A stretch of DNA of 64,000 nt, taken from contig PCAK01000005.1 of assembly GCA_002730525.1 (NCBI GenBank), positions 65,280 to 129,279 of the forward strand. Reading direction: 5' to 3'. A model generated the notes under the pieces. That model searched no databases. It was not told the DNA's origin and saw only the letters and a list, made by a program, of their open reading frames with translations. Shown piece after piece: positions 16,669 through 25,279 of this stretch. Position 1 is the first letter of the stretch, and every line of letters begins with the position of its first letter. Position numbers and translations under genes: made by a program. Source of the stretch: Acidobacteriota bacterium. GTDB lineage: Bacteria; Acidobacteriota; Vicinamibacteria; Vicinamibacterales; UBA823.

Positions 16669-18339
16669 CTACCGTGTCAACTTTCGGTACTTGATTCGGT
16701 GCGGCTGGTCGGCCGCCGCGCCGAGCCGGCGGCGCCGGTCGGCCTCGTAGTCCTGATAGTTGCCTTCGAACCAGACGACCTCGCTGTCGCCCTCGAACGC
16801 CAGCATGTGGGTCGCTATCCGGTCCAGGATCCAGCGATCGTGGCTGATGACGACCGCGCATCCCGCGAAGTCGACCAGCGCATCCTCCAGCGCGCGCAGC
16901 GTGTCGACGTCGAGATCGTTGGTCGGCTCGTCGAGGAGCAACAGGTTGGCCCCGCCACGCAGCAACTTGGCCAGATGCACGCGATTCCGTTCGCCGCCCG
17001 ACAGGGCGCCGACCTTGCGCTGCTGATCTCGCCCCTTGAAGTTGAACCAGGAGACGTAGGCTCGCGAGGCTACGGTCCGCTTGCCGAGAGTGATCTCATC
17101 CTCACCGCCCGATATCTCTTCCCAGACCGTGCGGTCCGCCTGCAGCGCTTCCCGCGACTGGTCGACGTAGCCGATTGACACCGTGTCGCCGATCCTCAGC
17201 GTCCCTTCATCGGGCGTCTCGACGCCCGTGATCATCCGAAACAGCGTCGTCTTCCCGGCGCCGTTCGGACCGATGACGCCGACGATGCCGCCCCGCGGCA
17301 AGGTAAAACTCAGATCGTCGAACAGCAACTGATCGCCGTAGGCCTTCCGAAGGTGATCTGCCTCGACGACGATGTCGCCCAGACGCGGACCAGGCGGAAT
17401 GTAGATCTCGACCTGATCGATCTTCTTGGCCTGGTCCTCGTTCAGCAGCTTATCGTAGGCATTCAAACGGGCCTTGCCCTTCGCCTGGCGGGCGCGCGGC
17501 GACATCCTGACCCACTCGAGTTCGCGCGACAACGTTCGCTGACGCTTGCTCTCGTATTTTTCTTCGGCGCCTAGTCGTGCCTGCTTCTGCTCGAGCCACG
17601 ACGAGTAGTTCCCTTCCCAGGGGATCCCCGAGCCGCGATCGAGTTCGAGAATCCAGCCGGCGACGTTGTCGAGGAAGTACCGGTCGTGCGTGACGGCGAC
17701 GACGGTGCCCGGGTACGCCTGCAGATGGTGCTCGAGCCACGCCACCGACTCGGCGTCGAGATGGTTGGTCGGCTCGTCGAGCAGCAGTAGATCCGGTGCC
17801 TGCAGCAACAAGCGGCAGAGCGCGACGCGCCGCCGTTCGCCGCCGGATAGCGTCGCAACGTCACCCTCACCGGGCGGCAGCCGCAGCGCGTCCATCGCCA
17901 TCTCCACCTTCGAGTCGAGGTCCCAGGCACCCGCCGCCTCGATCCGATCCTGCAGTTTGCCCTGCTCGTCGAGGGCCCGCTCCATCTCCTCGGGCGACAG
18001 ATCCTCGCCGAACCGGGCCGTGACCGCGTCGTAGGCCTCGAGCAGTGCACGAACCGGCGCGACGCCCTCGTCGACGTTCCCACGCACGTTCTTGTCAACG
18101 TCCAGCGTCGGCTCCTGCTGGAGAAACCCGACCGTGATGCCCTGAGCCGGAAACGCCTCGCCCTGTACTTCGGTGTCCACGCCGGCCATTACCCGCAGCA
18201 GCGTGCTCTTCCCCGAGCCATTCAGTCCAAGCACCCCGATCTTGGCTCCGGGCAGGAAGGACAACCAGATGTCGTGGAGCACGACATGGTTGGGCTGGTG
18301 CACCTTGCCCAGCCCCTTCATGGTGTAGATGAATTGCGG
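16669..18339 (-). CDS. ettA: Energy-dependent translational throttle protein EttA (ABC-F)
   Basis: Cytosolic, ribosome-associated ABC-F ATPase that binds the E site and gates translation according to energy state. 556 aa, matching the family. Two nucleotide-binding domains: Walker A GLNGSGKS (about 39-46) with signature LSGGERRR, and GPNGAGKT with LSGGERNR; both Walker B motifs read LLLDEPTN. The long basic inter-domain linker is present, and the C-terminus RIKYRKLTR is typical. The frame extends upstream to 18507 but the family N-terminus MPQFIYTM and a GAGGTGG site fix ATG 18339. A divergent promoter lies upstream. Confidence 0.97.
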   Translation of the reverse strand, partial: PQFIYTMKGLGKVHQPNHVVLHDIWLSFLPGAKIGVLGLNGSGKSTLLRVMAGVDTEVQGEAFPAQGITVGFLQQEPTLDVDKNVRGNVDEGVAPVRALLEAYDAVTARFGEDLSPEEMERALDEQGKLQDRIEAAGAWDLDSKVEMAMDALRLPPGEGDVATLSGGERRRVALCRLLLQAPDLLLLDEPTNHLDAESVAWLEHHLQAYPGTVVAVTHDRYFLDNVAGWILELDRGSGIPWEGNYSSWLEQKQARLGAEEKYESKRQRTLSRELEWVRMSPRARQAKGKARLNAYDKLLNEDQAKKIDQVEIYIPPGPRLGDIVVEADHLRKAYGDQLLFDDLSFTLPRGGIVGVIGPNGAGKTTLFRMITGVETPDEGTLRIGDTVSIGYVDQSREALQADRTVWEEISGGEDEITLGKRTVASRAYVSWFNFKGRDQQRKVGALSGGERNRVHLAKLLRGGANLLLLDEPTNDLDVDTLRALEDALVDFAGCAVVISHDRWILDRIATHMLAFEGDSEVVWFEGNYQDYEADRRRRLGAAADQPHRIKYRKLTR

Positions 18340-18380
18340 CATGCCACCTCGACCGTGCGATCGGCGCGAAGAAAGTGAGG

Positions 18381-18388
18381 AGTATACT
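18381..18388. promoter_or_regulatory. Divergent overlapping -10 elements (AGTATACT)
   Basis: The 8-bp palindrome AGTATACT provides TATACT on both strands. On the minus strand (18386-18381) it predicts a start near 18374 and a 35-nt leader for ettA. On the plus strand (18383-18388) it predicts a start near 18395 for the zinc peptidase gene. The two promoters cannot both be occupied at once. Confidence 0.55.
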
Positions 18389-18452
18389 GCACGAGCCGAC
18401 GCGGCCCGGGGATCGGTCTCGACCTCGCCGGCCGACCGTTCTCCCGCACACG

Positions 18453-19514
18453 ATGGCCGCCTACCTCGTCCGTCCGCACCGCGACGCTCCGCCGCGACGT
18501 CGGCCACCGGTCTGGCGGAACTGGCCCGACGAGAAACTCCTCGACGTTCGGATGTGCGACCTCGGGGTCGGCCTCGAAGGCGGCGCGCTCGAGAAGCGCC
18601 TGCGCGAGATCGACGCGGAACTCGCGCTCCGGGGCTTCCGGTTCCGACCGCACTACTGGCTCTCGGATGACTGGTTCACACCGGACGACGTGCCCGGCGT
18701 CGCGTTGCCGTTCTACCTGGCGCACCCGCGCCTGATGCAACTCGAACAGACGCAGCTGCTGGAAGTCGAAGGCCGGACCCGCGCAGCCTGCCTGCGGATC
18801 CTCCGGCACGAGGTGGGCCACGCGATCGACAACGCCTACCGTCTTCAGCGCCGCCCGACACGGCGCAAGCTCTTCGGCAAGTCGTCGGTGCCCTATCCCG
18901 AGTTCTACACGCCACGGCCCTACAGCAAGCGGTTCGTGCTGCACCTCGACTCGTGGTACGCCCAGAGTCACCCGGATGAAGATTTCGCCGAAACGTTCGC
19001 CGTGTGGTTGAATCCGAGATCGATGTGGGCGAGACGCTACGCCGGCTGGCCCGCGCTGAAGAAGCTCGAGTACATGGATCGGCTGATGTGCGAGATCGGA
19101 TCGGCGCGGCCGCGCCATTCGAGTCGTCGGGTAGTCGACCAGGTCTCCCGGCTTCACAAGACGTTGCGCGCGCACTACAAGGCGAAACGGGACCACTACG
19201 GTCTCGAGTACCCCGATTTCTACGACCGCGATCTCCGCCGCCTGTTCTCCGCGGCGCCGGAGTTTGCCAAGAACGTGCCGGCGGCCAGATTCCTCAACAG
19301 GATTCGCGCCGGCGTTCGCCGACACGTCGCGAGCTGGACGTCGACCTACCAGTACACCATCGACCAGGTGCTCGAGGACATCATCACCCGGTGCGATGCA
19401 CTGGACCTGCGCCTGACAGCACCCGAAGACAAGACCAAACTCGACTTCACCGTGCTGCTGACCATGCAGACGATGAACTACCTACACAGCGGACGACACA
19501 AACTCGCGTTATGA
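18453..19514 (+). CDS. Putative zinc-binding metallopeptidase
   Basis: 353-aa protein without a signal peptide, so probably cytosolic. It carries HEVGHAID (His119, Glu120, His123) and, downstream, [11 protein letters not shown], which would supply the third zinc ligand (Glu) as in gluzincins. It resembles the 'putative zinc-binding metallopeptidase' family of unknown substrate. The frame is open to GTG 18375, but that start would precede the predicted transcript, so ATG 18453 is used; no clear ribosome site is seen. Its stop overlaps the start of the ATP-grasp gene (ATGA), so the two proteins likely act together, perhaps making and trimming a small peptide. Confidence 0.75.
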   Translation: MAAYLVRPHRDAPPRRRPPVWRNWPDEKLLDVRMCDLGVGLEGGALEKRLREIDAELALRGFRFRPHYWLSDDWFTPDDVPGVALPFYLAHPRLMQLEQTQLLEVEGRTRAACLRILRHEVGHAIDNAYRLQRRPTRRKLFGKSSVPYPEFYTPRPYSKRFVLHLDSWYAQSHPDEDFAETFAVWLNPRSMWARRYAGWPALKKLEYMDRLMCEIGSARPRHSSRRVVDQVSRLHKTLRAHYKAKRDHYGLEYPDFYDRDLRRLFSAAPEFAKNVPAARFLNRIRAGVRRHVASWTSTYQYTIDQVLEDIITRCDALDLRLTAPEDKTKLDFTVLLTMQTMNYLHSGRHKLAL

Positions 19515-20533
19515 GAAACCTCCGGGTGTTGGCCTTGATGCACGACTACATGGTGCCGCCGGCCGAAACGGCGGGCCATGACCTCGCGACGGTCCAGTGG
19601 AAGACCGAGTACGACGTGCTGTCGACGCTGGCCGATCTGGGCCACGAGGTGCAGCAGCTCGGGGTCAAGGACGAGTTGAGCGGCATCCGTCAGGCGATCA
19701 CTGACGGGAACCCGCACATCGCCTTCAACTTGCTCGAGGCCTTCCACGAGGTCGGCTCGTTCGATCAGAATCTCGTCGCCTACCTCGAATTGCTCCGCAT
19801 GCCCTACACCGGCTGCAATCCGCGAGGGCTCCTGCTGTCACGCGACAAGGCACTGTCGAAGAAGCTGCTGGCCTACCATCGAATTTCCATTCCCGACTTT
19901 GCAGTCTGCCGAACCGGGCGCGCCGTGAAGCGGCCGAAACGGATGGGCTTCCCGCTCATCGTGAAATCGCTGACGCAGGACGCCTCCATGGGCATCTCGC
20001 AAGCCTCCGTTGTTCGGGATGATGCCAAGCTGGCCGAGCGGGTCCGGTTCATCCACAAAAGCATCGGGACCGACGCCATCATCGAGCAGTTCGTCGAGGG
20101 CCGTGAATTGTACGTCGGCGTCCTGGGCAACCACCGGCTGAAGTGTTTTCCGATCTGGGAGCTGAAGTTCACGAAGATGCCCGACGACGTCCACCGGATC
20201 GCGACCGAACGCGTGAAGTGGAGCCACAAGTATCAGCGGAAGCACGGCATCAAGGCCGGAGCGGCCAAGGGGATCTCGGCGGAGCTGACGACACGCATCT
20301 ACCGCGTCTGCCGCCGCGTCTACCGGACCCTCGAGCTGAGCGGCTATGCCCGGATCGATATCCGGCTCGCCGAGGATGGGCGATTCTACGTACTGGAAGC
20401 GAACCCCAACCCGCAGATCGCCTTCGGGGAGGACTTCGCCGAGTCGGCGGAAAACGCGGGCCTGTCGTACGAGAAGCTGCTGCAGCGGATTCTCAACGTC
20501 GGCCTCCACTGGCGACCGGAACACAAGGGATAG
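19511..20533 (+). CDS. ATP-grasp ligase, D-Ala-D-Ala ligase-like
   Basis: 340-aa ATP-grasp enzyme that should form an amide bond from a carboxylate, ATP and an amine via an acyl phosphate. Features of the D-Ala-D-Ala ligase class: the TGCNPRGLLLSRDK segment near 100, EQFVEGRELYVGV, and the metal-binding end YVLEANPNPQ. It lacks the usual N-terminal Ddl signature and is unlikely to be the cell-wall ligase. ATG 19511 overlaps the stop of the metallopeptidase gene by 4 bp; the frame also extends far upstream as a shadow. Substrate unknown. Confidence 0.8.
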   Translation: MRNLRVLALMHDYMVPPAETAGHDLATVQWKTEYDVLSTLADLGHEVQQLGVKDELSGIRQAITDGNPHIAFNLLEAFHEVGSFDQNLVAYLELLRMPYTGCNPRGLLLSRDKALSKKLLAYHRISIPDFAVCRTGRAVKRPKRMGFPLIVKSLTQDASMGISQASVVRDDAKLAERVRFIHKSIGTDAIIEQFVEGRELYVGVLGNHRLKCFPIWELKFTKMPDDVHRIATERVKWSHKYQRKHGIKAGAAKGISAELTTRIYRVCRRVYRTLELSGYARIDIRLAEDGRFYVLEANPNPQIAFGEDFAESAENAGLSYEKLLQRILNVGLHWRPEHKG

Positions 20534-20560
20534 GCGTCGAACAGCCGATCCGCGGGTCGC

Positions 20561-21661
20561 TCACCAGACGCGAGCGATCGCCTCGCCGATCAGGTAGCCC
20601 ACCGCAGCGACTCCGAAGCCGACGAGGAACATGTCGCGGCCGCTCACCCAGACACTCCGGCCGGTGAAGATGCTTCGGGCGCCGCCAATGGCGAAATGCG
20701 CAGCCATGCTGGCGACGAGCGAGACCCAGAGCGCCATTCCGACCTCCAGCAGCAGGAACGGCACGATCGGAATCAAGGCGCCGACGGCCGTGGCACTCCC
20801 TGTCACCCAGCCGTCGATCGCCGGAGAGAGGTCGGCTTGGCGCAGCTGCAGTTCCTCCCGCACCTTCGCCTCGAGCGCCTGGGCCGGGTCGCGCATCAGG
20901 GTGCTGGCAGTCTCCTTCGCGCGATCGGCCGTCATCCCTTTCGCCTCGTAGATAAGCGCCAGCTCTTCTTCCTCCACGTCGGGCATCAGCTCCAACTCAA
21001 GGCGCTCCATCTCGATCTGATGCGCGTGCACCTCGGCCTCGCTCTTCGCGGCCAGATAGCCACTCGAACCCATCGAGAGTGCGTCGGCGATCGCGCCGGC
21101 GATGCCGGTGATGACCACCACCTGTGGGCCGACCGAAGCGCCGATCACACCGGCGACCAGGCCAAGGTTCGCGGTCAGGCCGTCGTTGAACCCGTAGACG
21201 ACGCTGCGAAGATACCCGCCGCCACCGCCGGCGTGCCACGGCTCACCCTCGCGGCCCAGCAGACTCGACAGCTCTCGCGCGTGCTCGGCTGATTCGGTCG
21301 CGATCTGGAACGCGGCGTCATGGACGGGCGCGATGTCGCTCCCCTGCGCCAACCGGAGATACGCGGTCACTTCGCGCCCCTCCTCCGCCAGGATCATGGG
21401 CAGCACCGTGGCGGTGCCGAACCGGCGCGCGACCCAGGCCAGCAGACGCGTCCGGCACGACAGCCGGTGAGAGGGCGTCGGCTGCTCATGCTCCGCGAAC
21501 AACGCCTCCCACTTCTCCACGTGGCGGTCCTCGACCGACGCGAGGCGTTCGAACAGATCGCGTCGCACGTCGTCGACCTCGACGGCGGCAAGAGCGCGGT
21601 AGAGAAACGCCGCGTCGCGCTCGTCGCGATAGTGCTCGACCCAGAGCGGATCGGCAGACAC
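20561..21661 (-). CDS. Ferritin-like/VIT1 fusion metal exporter (MbfA-type)
   Basis: 366-aa inner-membrane protein. Residues about 1-140 form a rubrerythrin/ferritin-like domain with iron ligands in RDERDAAF, VEDRHVEKW and ESAEHAREL. Residues about 150-366 form a VIT1/CCC1 transporter with hydrophobic helices and the DGLTANLG and SMGSSGYL motifs. The same layout occurs in membrane-bound ferritin A (MbfA), which exports iron from the cytoplasm. GTG 21661 lies 1 nt after the stop of the upstream gene (TAG C GTG) and begins where the ferritin domain begins; a GTG at 21715 would overlap that gene. Third gene of an envelope metal/redox operon. Confidence 0.88.
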   Translation of the reverse strand: MSADPLWVEHYRDERDAAFLYRALAAVEVDDVRRDLFERLASVEDRHVEKWEALFAEHEQPTPSHRLSCRTRLLAWVARRFGTATVLPMILAEEGREVTAYLRLAQGSDIAPVHDAAFQIATESAEHARELSSLLGREGEPWHAGGGGGYLRSVVYGFNDGLTANLGLVAGVIGASVGPQVVVITGIAGAIADALSMGSSGYLAAKSEAEVHAHQIEMERLELELMPDVEEEELALIYEAKGMTADRAKETASTLMRDPAQALEAKVREELQLRQADLSPAIDGWVTGSATAVGALIPIVPFLLLEVGMALWVSLVASMAAHFAIGGARSIFTGRSVWVSGRDMFLVGFGVAAVGYLIGEAIARVW

Positions 21662-21662
21662 G

Positions 21663-22310
21663 CTACGGTTCGGCTCCCGCGGCCGACCGGAAGTCGACGA
21701 GCACGTCGGCGACACCGGCGGCCGGCACGGTCACGGTCTGGGAGGTCCCCTCCAGCACCTCGTGCCAGAATCGGAGCTCATAGGTCCCGGGCGGCACGCC
21801 GTCGAGCCGAAACGACCCGTCCGCCTCGGAAACCGCGGTACGATCGACGGAGGCCATGATGAATCCCCGCATCCACGTGTGCGTGTCGCAGGCCAGCCGT
21901 ACGAGGCCTCGGGCCGTCAGCTGACGCCTGATCGTCAGCCCCGCCATCGGGATGGCGATATTGAAGAGCGAGCGCCCATCCTCGGCATAGGCATGGCTGG
22001 TGTGCAGCACGTTGTCGACGCTCGTCAGGTCGATCGCGCCCCCGGGGCGTGACACCTGGACCCGCGGACGGAAGAGGCACCCCTCGTTCGACACCTCGAT
22101 CGGCGGCGCCTCGGCCGGAGCCGTGAGGCCGACGACGGTCACGACGGCGTTCGCCAGCCCGCCCTCGGCATCGACGACGATCGACTCGTCAGGCACGGTC
22201 TGTCCGCAGACCTCCGGGTTGGCCGTCACCCGGATCGCGATACTCCCATAGCAGATACCCCACCCACTGGATGTGTTGGTGCTGTCGGTTGACAATCGGA
22301 ATCCGCACAC
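21663..22310 (-). CDS. Cupredoxin-like plus carboxypeptidase-regulatory-like protein, N-terminus unclear
   Basis: The frame encodes a methylamine-utilization-like protein. An N-terminal strand (GSIAIRVTANPEVCGQ) leads into a cupredoxin-like fold with possible type-1 copper ligands in DNVLHTSH and CDTHTWM, then a beta-sandwich (GSFRLDGVPPGTYELRF). Relatives are periplasmic, yet no signal peptide is encoded. The first 122 bp overlap the upstream cytochrome-barrel gene in another frame, so the residues before about 23 are probably not real. The actual start may be a GTG near 22231, or the domain may be joined to the upstream protein by a frameshift. It is followed directly by the ferritin-VIT1 gene. 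Confidence 0.65.
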   Translation of the reverse strand: MCGFRLSTDSTNTSSGWGICYGSIAIRVTANPEVCGQTVPDESIVVDAEGGLANAVVTVVGLTAPAEAPPIEVSNEGCLFRPRVQVSRPGGAIDLTSVDNVLHTSHAYAEDGRSLFNIAIPMAGLTIRRQLTARGLVRLACDTHTWMRGFIMASVDRTAVSEADGSFRLDGVPPGTYELRFWHEVLEGTSQTVTVPAAGVADVLVDFRSAAGAEP

Positions 22311-23274
22311 CCGCCGCCGCGGCGATCGCTCCGGTCCGTGTGAGCCCCTTGCGAATCTGCGGTGTCACGGCGAGTCGCTCGTCAATCCCATTGAGTTCGA
22401 GACCAATCGACCAGGTGCTCGGCAGCCCGGAGAGATCACGGCCGCCGTAGACGTTGTAGACGACCGCGGTCGCCTCGCCCGGATCCCGGGTCGGCACCTC
22501 GACCTTCAGCTGGGTCTGAAGCGTGAAGTCTCTCAGTGCAAAGCCCGCCGACAGATACGGCTCCAAGACGGTCGTGCCGCCGCCGAGGCCGAGCCCTTCA
22601 CTACCGGTTGGCGTCTTCACCTCGAAACCACCGCTGAAGATCCGCGTCGACGCGCGGTCGGTGTAGAGGACGTACTTCGCGGCCACCGTGATGTCACCGA
22701 GCCCGGCTGCCCGCTCACCGTTAGGACTCGCCGTCTGCAACGGCAGCCCGACCTCGACATGACCGCGCCGTCCGACCCGGCGTTCATAGACCATCTTGAT
22801 CCGTGCCGACGCCCCGTCGTCATCGTCGCCGTGCGACACCGCCGGCAGGATGACGACCTCATTCTCGGGAAACGCCTTCTCGGTGAAGATCGGCCGAGAG
22901 AAATTCACGTTTCCGAGCGGCCACCGCGGCTCCGTGCAGAATCCACGGATGTACCCGACGAGCACGCGGATCTGATCGTCGTCGAGCGCCTCGCCGTATC
23001 CCGGCATCTGCGATGACAGGCCGGCCACCGGTCCACCCCGCGCGATCACGAGCTCCCAGTCGGCGTCGGGTTCGGGCGTCGTTACCGCACAATCGGTGAA
23101 ATCCATCGGCTCGACCGTAATCGTCGCCACCGCAACTTGACCGGTACCGTCCTCGGCGTGGCAGCTGGCGCACCACGCGGAGTACATTTCGCTCGGCAAC
23201 GTGGGAACTTGTGCGCTGACGCTGACGGGAAACAGGAGAAGCAGGAGATGTGCGAGCCGACCGAACGCCACCAT
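22189..23274 (-). CDS. Cytochrome c domain fused to an outer-membrane beta-barrel
   Basis: 361-aa exported protein. A signal peptide (1-22, ending VSA) is followed by a single-heme cytochrome c domain: CASCH at about 34-38, and QMPGYGEAL supplying the probable axial Met before VLVGYIRGFC (about 120). From about 125 to the end it shows alternating strands typical of an outer-membrane barrel, with the last strand HIQWVGYLLWEY. A heme on the periplasmic end of a barrel suggests electron or metal-linked traffic across the outer membrane. It is first in the operon with the cupredoxin-like protein and the metal exporter. Confidence 0.8.
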   Translation of the reverse strand: MVAFGRLAHLLLLLFPVSVSAQVPTLPSEMYSAWCASCHAEDGTGQVAVATITVEPMDFTDCAVTTPEPDADWELVIARGGPVAGLSSQMPGYGEALDDDQIRVLVGYIRGFCTEPRWPLGNVNFSRPIFTEKAFPENEVVILPAVSHGDDDDGASARIKMVYERRVGRRGHVEVGLPLQTASPNGERAAGLGDITVAAKYVLYTDRASTRIFSGGFEVKTPTGSEGLGLGGGTTVLEPYLSAGFALRDFTLQTQLKVEVPTRDPGEATAVVYNVYGGRDLSGLPSTWSIGLELNGIDERLAVTPQIRKGLTRTGAIAAAAGVRIPIVNRQHQHIQWVGYLLWEYRDPGDGQPGGLRTDRA

Positions 23275-23282
23275 ACGACTCC

Positions 23283-23288
23283 ACTATA
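23283..23288 (-). promoter_or_regulatory. -10 element for the metal/redox operon
   Basis: Minus-strand TATAGT ends 9 nt before ATG 23274, so the leader would be about 2 nt. GGAG lies 5 nt before the ATG but would then be outside the transcript, so one of the two readings is wrong. Confidence 0.4.
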
Positions 23289-23326
23289 GGAAGTCGTTCG
23301 CATGAACGCAACGCGGAAACACGTCT

Positions 23327-23347
23327 CTGGACTGAGGCTCAGTCTAG
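23327..23347. terminator. Near-perfect dyad downstream of the ABC exporter gene
   Basis: CTGGACTGAG-G-CTCAGTCTAG pairs over 10 bp (one G-T). It lies 26 bp past the ABC exporter stop and 40 bp before the next promoter. It could end transcripts or be an operator for the metal operon. It lacks a U-tract on the minus strand. Confidence 0.4.
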
Positions 23348-23372
23348 TTTCCGCCGCATCGCGCCACGACCG

Positions 23373-25247
23373 CTAGAGCGATCTGGCGTTACCGGCAGGC
23401 ACCGCCGGCGTGGGCGGTAGGTCGGGCGTGAAGTCTTCGCCGGGATTGATGAAGCGATCGCGCTCGAGCCGGTACTGCTTCTCGTAGAGCTGGCGGTAGC
23501 GTCCGTCGAGCGCCAGCAACTCGTCATGCGTACCTCGTTCGACGATCTCACCACCCTCGATGACGAGAATCTGATCGGCACTCTGAATCGTCGACAGTCG
23601 ATGCGCGATGACGAAGGTCGTTCGCCCATGGCGCAGGCGGCGCAGCCCGTCCTGAATGAAGCCCTCGCTCTCGCTGTCGAGGCTCGACGTGGCCTCGTCC
23701 AGAATCAGGATGCGTGGATCGGCGAGAATCGCCCGGGCGATGGCCACGCGCTGCCGCTGCCCCCCCGACAGCTTCACGCCCCGCTCACCCACGACCGTGT
23801 CGTACCCCTGCTCCAGTTCCTGGATGAACTCGTCGCAGTGCGCGATCCGACTCACGTCGCGGATCTCCTCGGGCGTCGCGTCGGGCCGCGCGAATCGAAT
23901 GTTTTCGGCCACGGTACCGTCGAAGAGGAAGTTCTCCTGCAGGACCACGCCGATATGTCGACGGTAGTCCCGGAGCCGAAGCGACGCCAGGTCGAGCCCA
24001 TCCACCGTGACCCGACCTGACTTGGGTCGATTGAACACCAGGATCATGCTGATCATCGTGCTCTTGCCCGACCCACTCGATCCGACCAGCGCCGTGGTCG
24101 TGCCCGCCGGCGCCACGAACGACACGTCGCGCAGGACCGGCACGCCGTCGGTGTACTCGAACCAGACGTGCTCGCAGGTCACGTCGCCGTGGACCTCGGG
24201 AACCGGCTGCCGGTCCGCGTCCTCCTCGTCTTCGGTCGCCATCTGGCGGATCTCCCGGATCCGATCAAGGCCCGCGAATGCTTCCGTAATCTGCGTGCCG
24301 ATTGACGCAATCTGCACGAGCGGTGCCGCCATGAGACCCGTGAAGAAAATGTAGGCGATGAAGTCTCCGAGTGTCATCGTCCCGGCGAGAATGGCCCGGC
24401 CACCGACGAGAATCATCAGCACGCCGATCGCCCCGATGACCAGCGTCGAGACCGCGGTGATCCCCGACACACCGGTGATCGACTTGGCGACGTTGCGCAG
24501 CAGCCGGTGCGCGCCGTTCGCGAAGATCCGCTGCTCACGCCGTTCCACCGTGTAGGCCTTGACGATCCGGATGCCACCCAGCGTCTCGTTCAGCCGACCT
24601 GTCACCTCGGCGTTGATCTTGCCCCGCTCGCGAAACAACGGCCGGAGTCGCTTGAAGGCGGTGGCCATCGTTCCGGCGAACGCGAGGAGGATCAACAAGG
24701 TGACGAGGGTCAGCTGCCAGTTCAGGTAGAAGAGCACGCCCAGCGCGATGACAGCGGTGACCAGACCGCCGGTCAGCTGCGCGAGTCCGGTGCCCACCAG
24801 GTTCCGGATCCCCTCGGCGTCGGTCATGATCCGGGAAATCAGGACGCCGGTCTTCGTGGAATCGAAGTAGCCGATCGGGAGGCGGGTGACGTGCACCTGC
24901 ACGCGCTTCCGCATGTCGGTAATGGCGCGCTGGGCCGCGACGCCAAGGACCTGTGACAGCGCGAACACCGTCGCCGCCTGGACCACCGCCGACACGCCCA
25001 CGGCCAGCGCCAGCGTTGGCAGCAGGTCGCCGCGCTGATTGGCGATCACGTCGTCGATCAGAAACTTCGATGACGCGGGCAACACCAGGCCCGACAACCG
25101 GTTCACCAGCATCAACCCCAGGCCGAGCGCAAGCCGGTGACGGTGCGCGTACACCAGTTCGCGGGCTTCCACCCACGCACCGCTCGTCGTGTCCTGTTGC
25201 TTCTCGGTCGACATCACTCGTTCGCGTGCAGCGCCGCTGGACGCCAC
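23373..25247 (-). CDS. ABC exporter, fused permease and ATPase (MsbA-like)
   Basis: 624-aa half-transporter that homodimerises in the inner membrane and exports lipids or drugs. Residues about 35-330 form the six-helix exporter membrane domain. The ATPase domain has Walker A GSSGSGKST, Q-loop GVVLQENF, signature LSGGQRQRVAIARA and Walker B ILILDEATSSLD, followed by the H-loop IAHRLS. GTG 25247 is chosen because a TAGTAT (-10) ends exactly 7 nt upstream, as at several other leaderless starts here; ATG 25214 is the alternative. The substrate is unknown. Diverges from dinB. Confidence 0.93.
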   Translation of the reverse strand: MASSGAARERVMSTEKQQDTTSGAWVEARELVYAHRHRLALGLGLMLVNRLSGLVLPASSKFLIDDVIANQRGDLLPTLALAVGVSAVVQAATVFALSQVLGVAAQRAITDMRKRVQVHVTRLPIGYFDSTKTGVLISRIMTDAEGIRNLVGTGLAQLTGGLVTAVIALGVLFYLNWQLTLVTLLILLAFAGTMATAFKRLRPLFRERGKINAEVTGRLNETLGGIRIVKAYTVERREQRIFANGAHRLLRNVAKSITGVSGITAVSTLVIGAIGVLMILVGGRAILAGTMTLGDFIAYIFFTGLMAAPLVQIASIGTQITEAFAGLDRIREIRQMATEDEEDADRQPVPEVHGDVTCEHVWFEYTDGVPVLRDVSFVAPAGTTTALVGSSGSGKSTMISMILVFNRPKSGRVTVDGLDLASLRLRDYRRHIGVVLQENFLFDGTVAENIRFARPDATPEEIRDVSRIAHCDEFIQELEQGYDTVVGERGVKLSGGQRQRVAIARAILADPRILILDEATSSLDSESEGFIQDGLRRLRHGRTTFVIAHRLSTIQSADQILVIEGGEIVERGTHDELLALDGRYRQLYEKQYRLERDRFINPGEDFTPDLPPTPAVPAGNARSL

Positions 25248-25253
25248 TCCACC

Positions 25254-25273
25254 ATACTACCGCGTAGTACACT
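25254..25273. promoter_or_regulatory. Divergent leaderless promoters: ABC exporter and dinB
   Basis: Minus-strand TAGTAT (25259-25254) puts +1 at 25247, the first base of the exporter GTG. Plus-strand TACACT (25268-25273) puts +1 at 25280, the first base of the dinB GTG. The 32-bp intergenic space has no room for leaders or ribosome sites. Confidence 0.7.
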
Positions 25274-25279
25274 CGGCGG

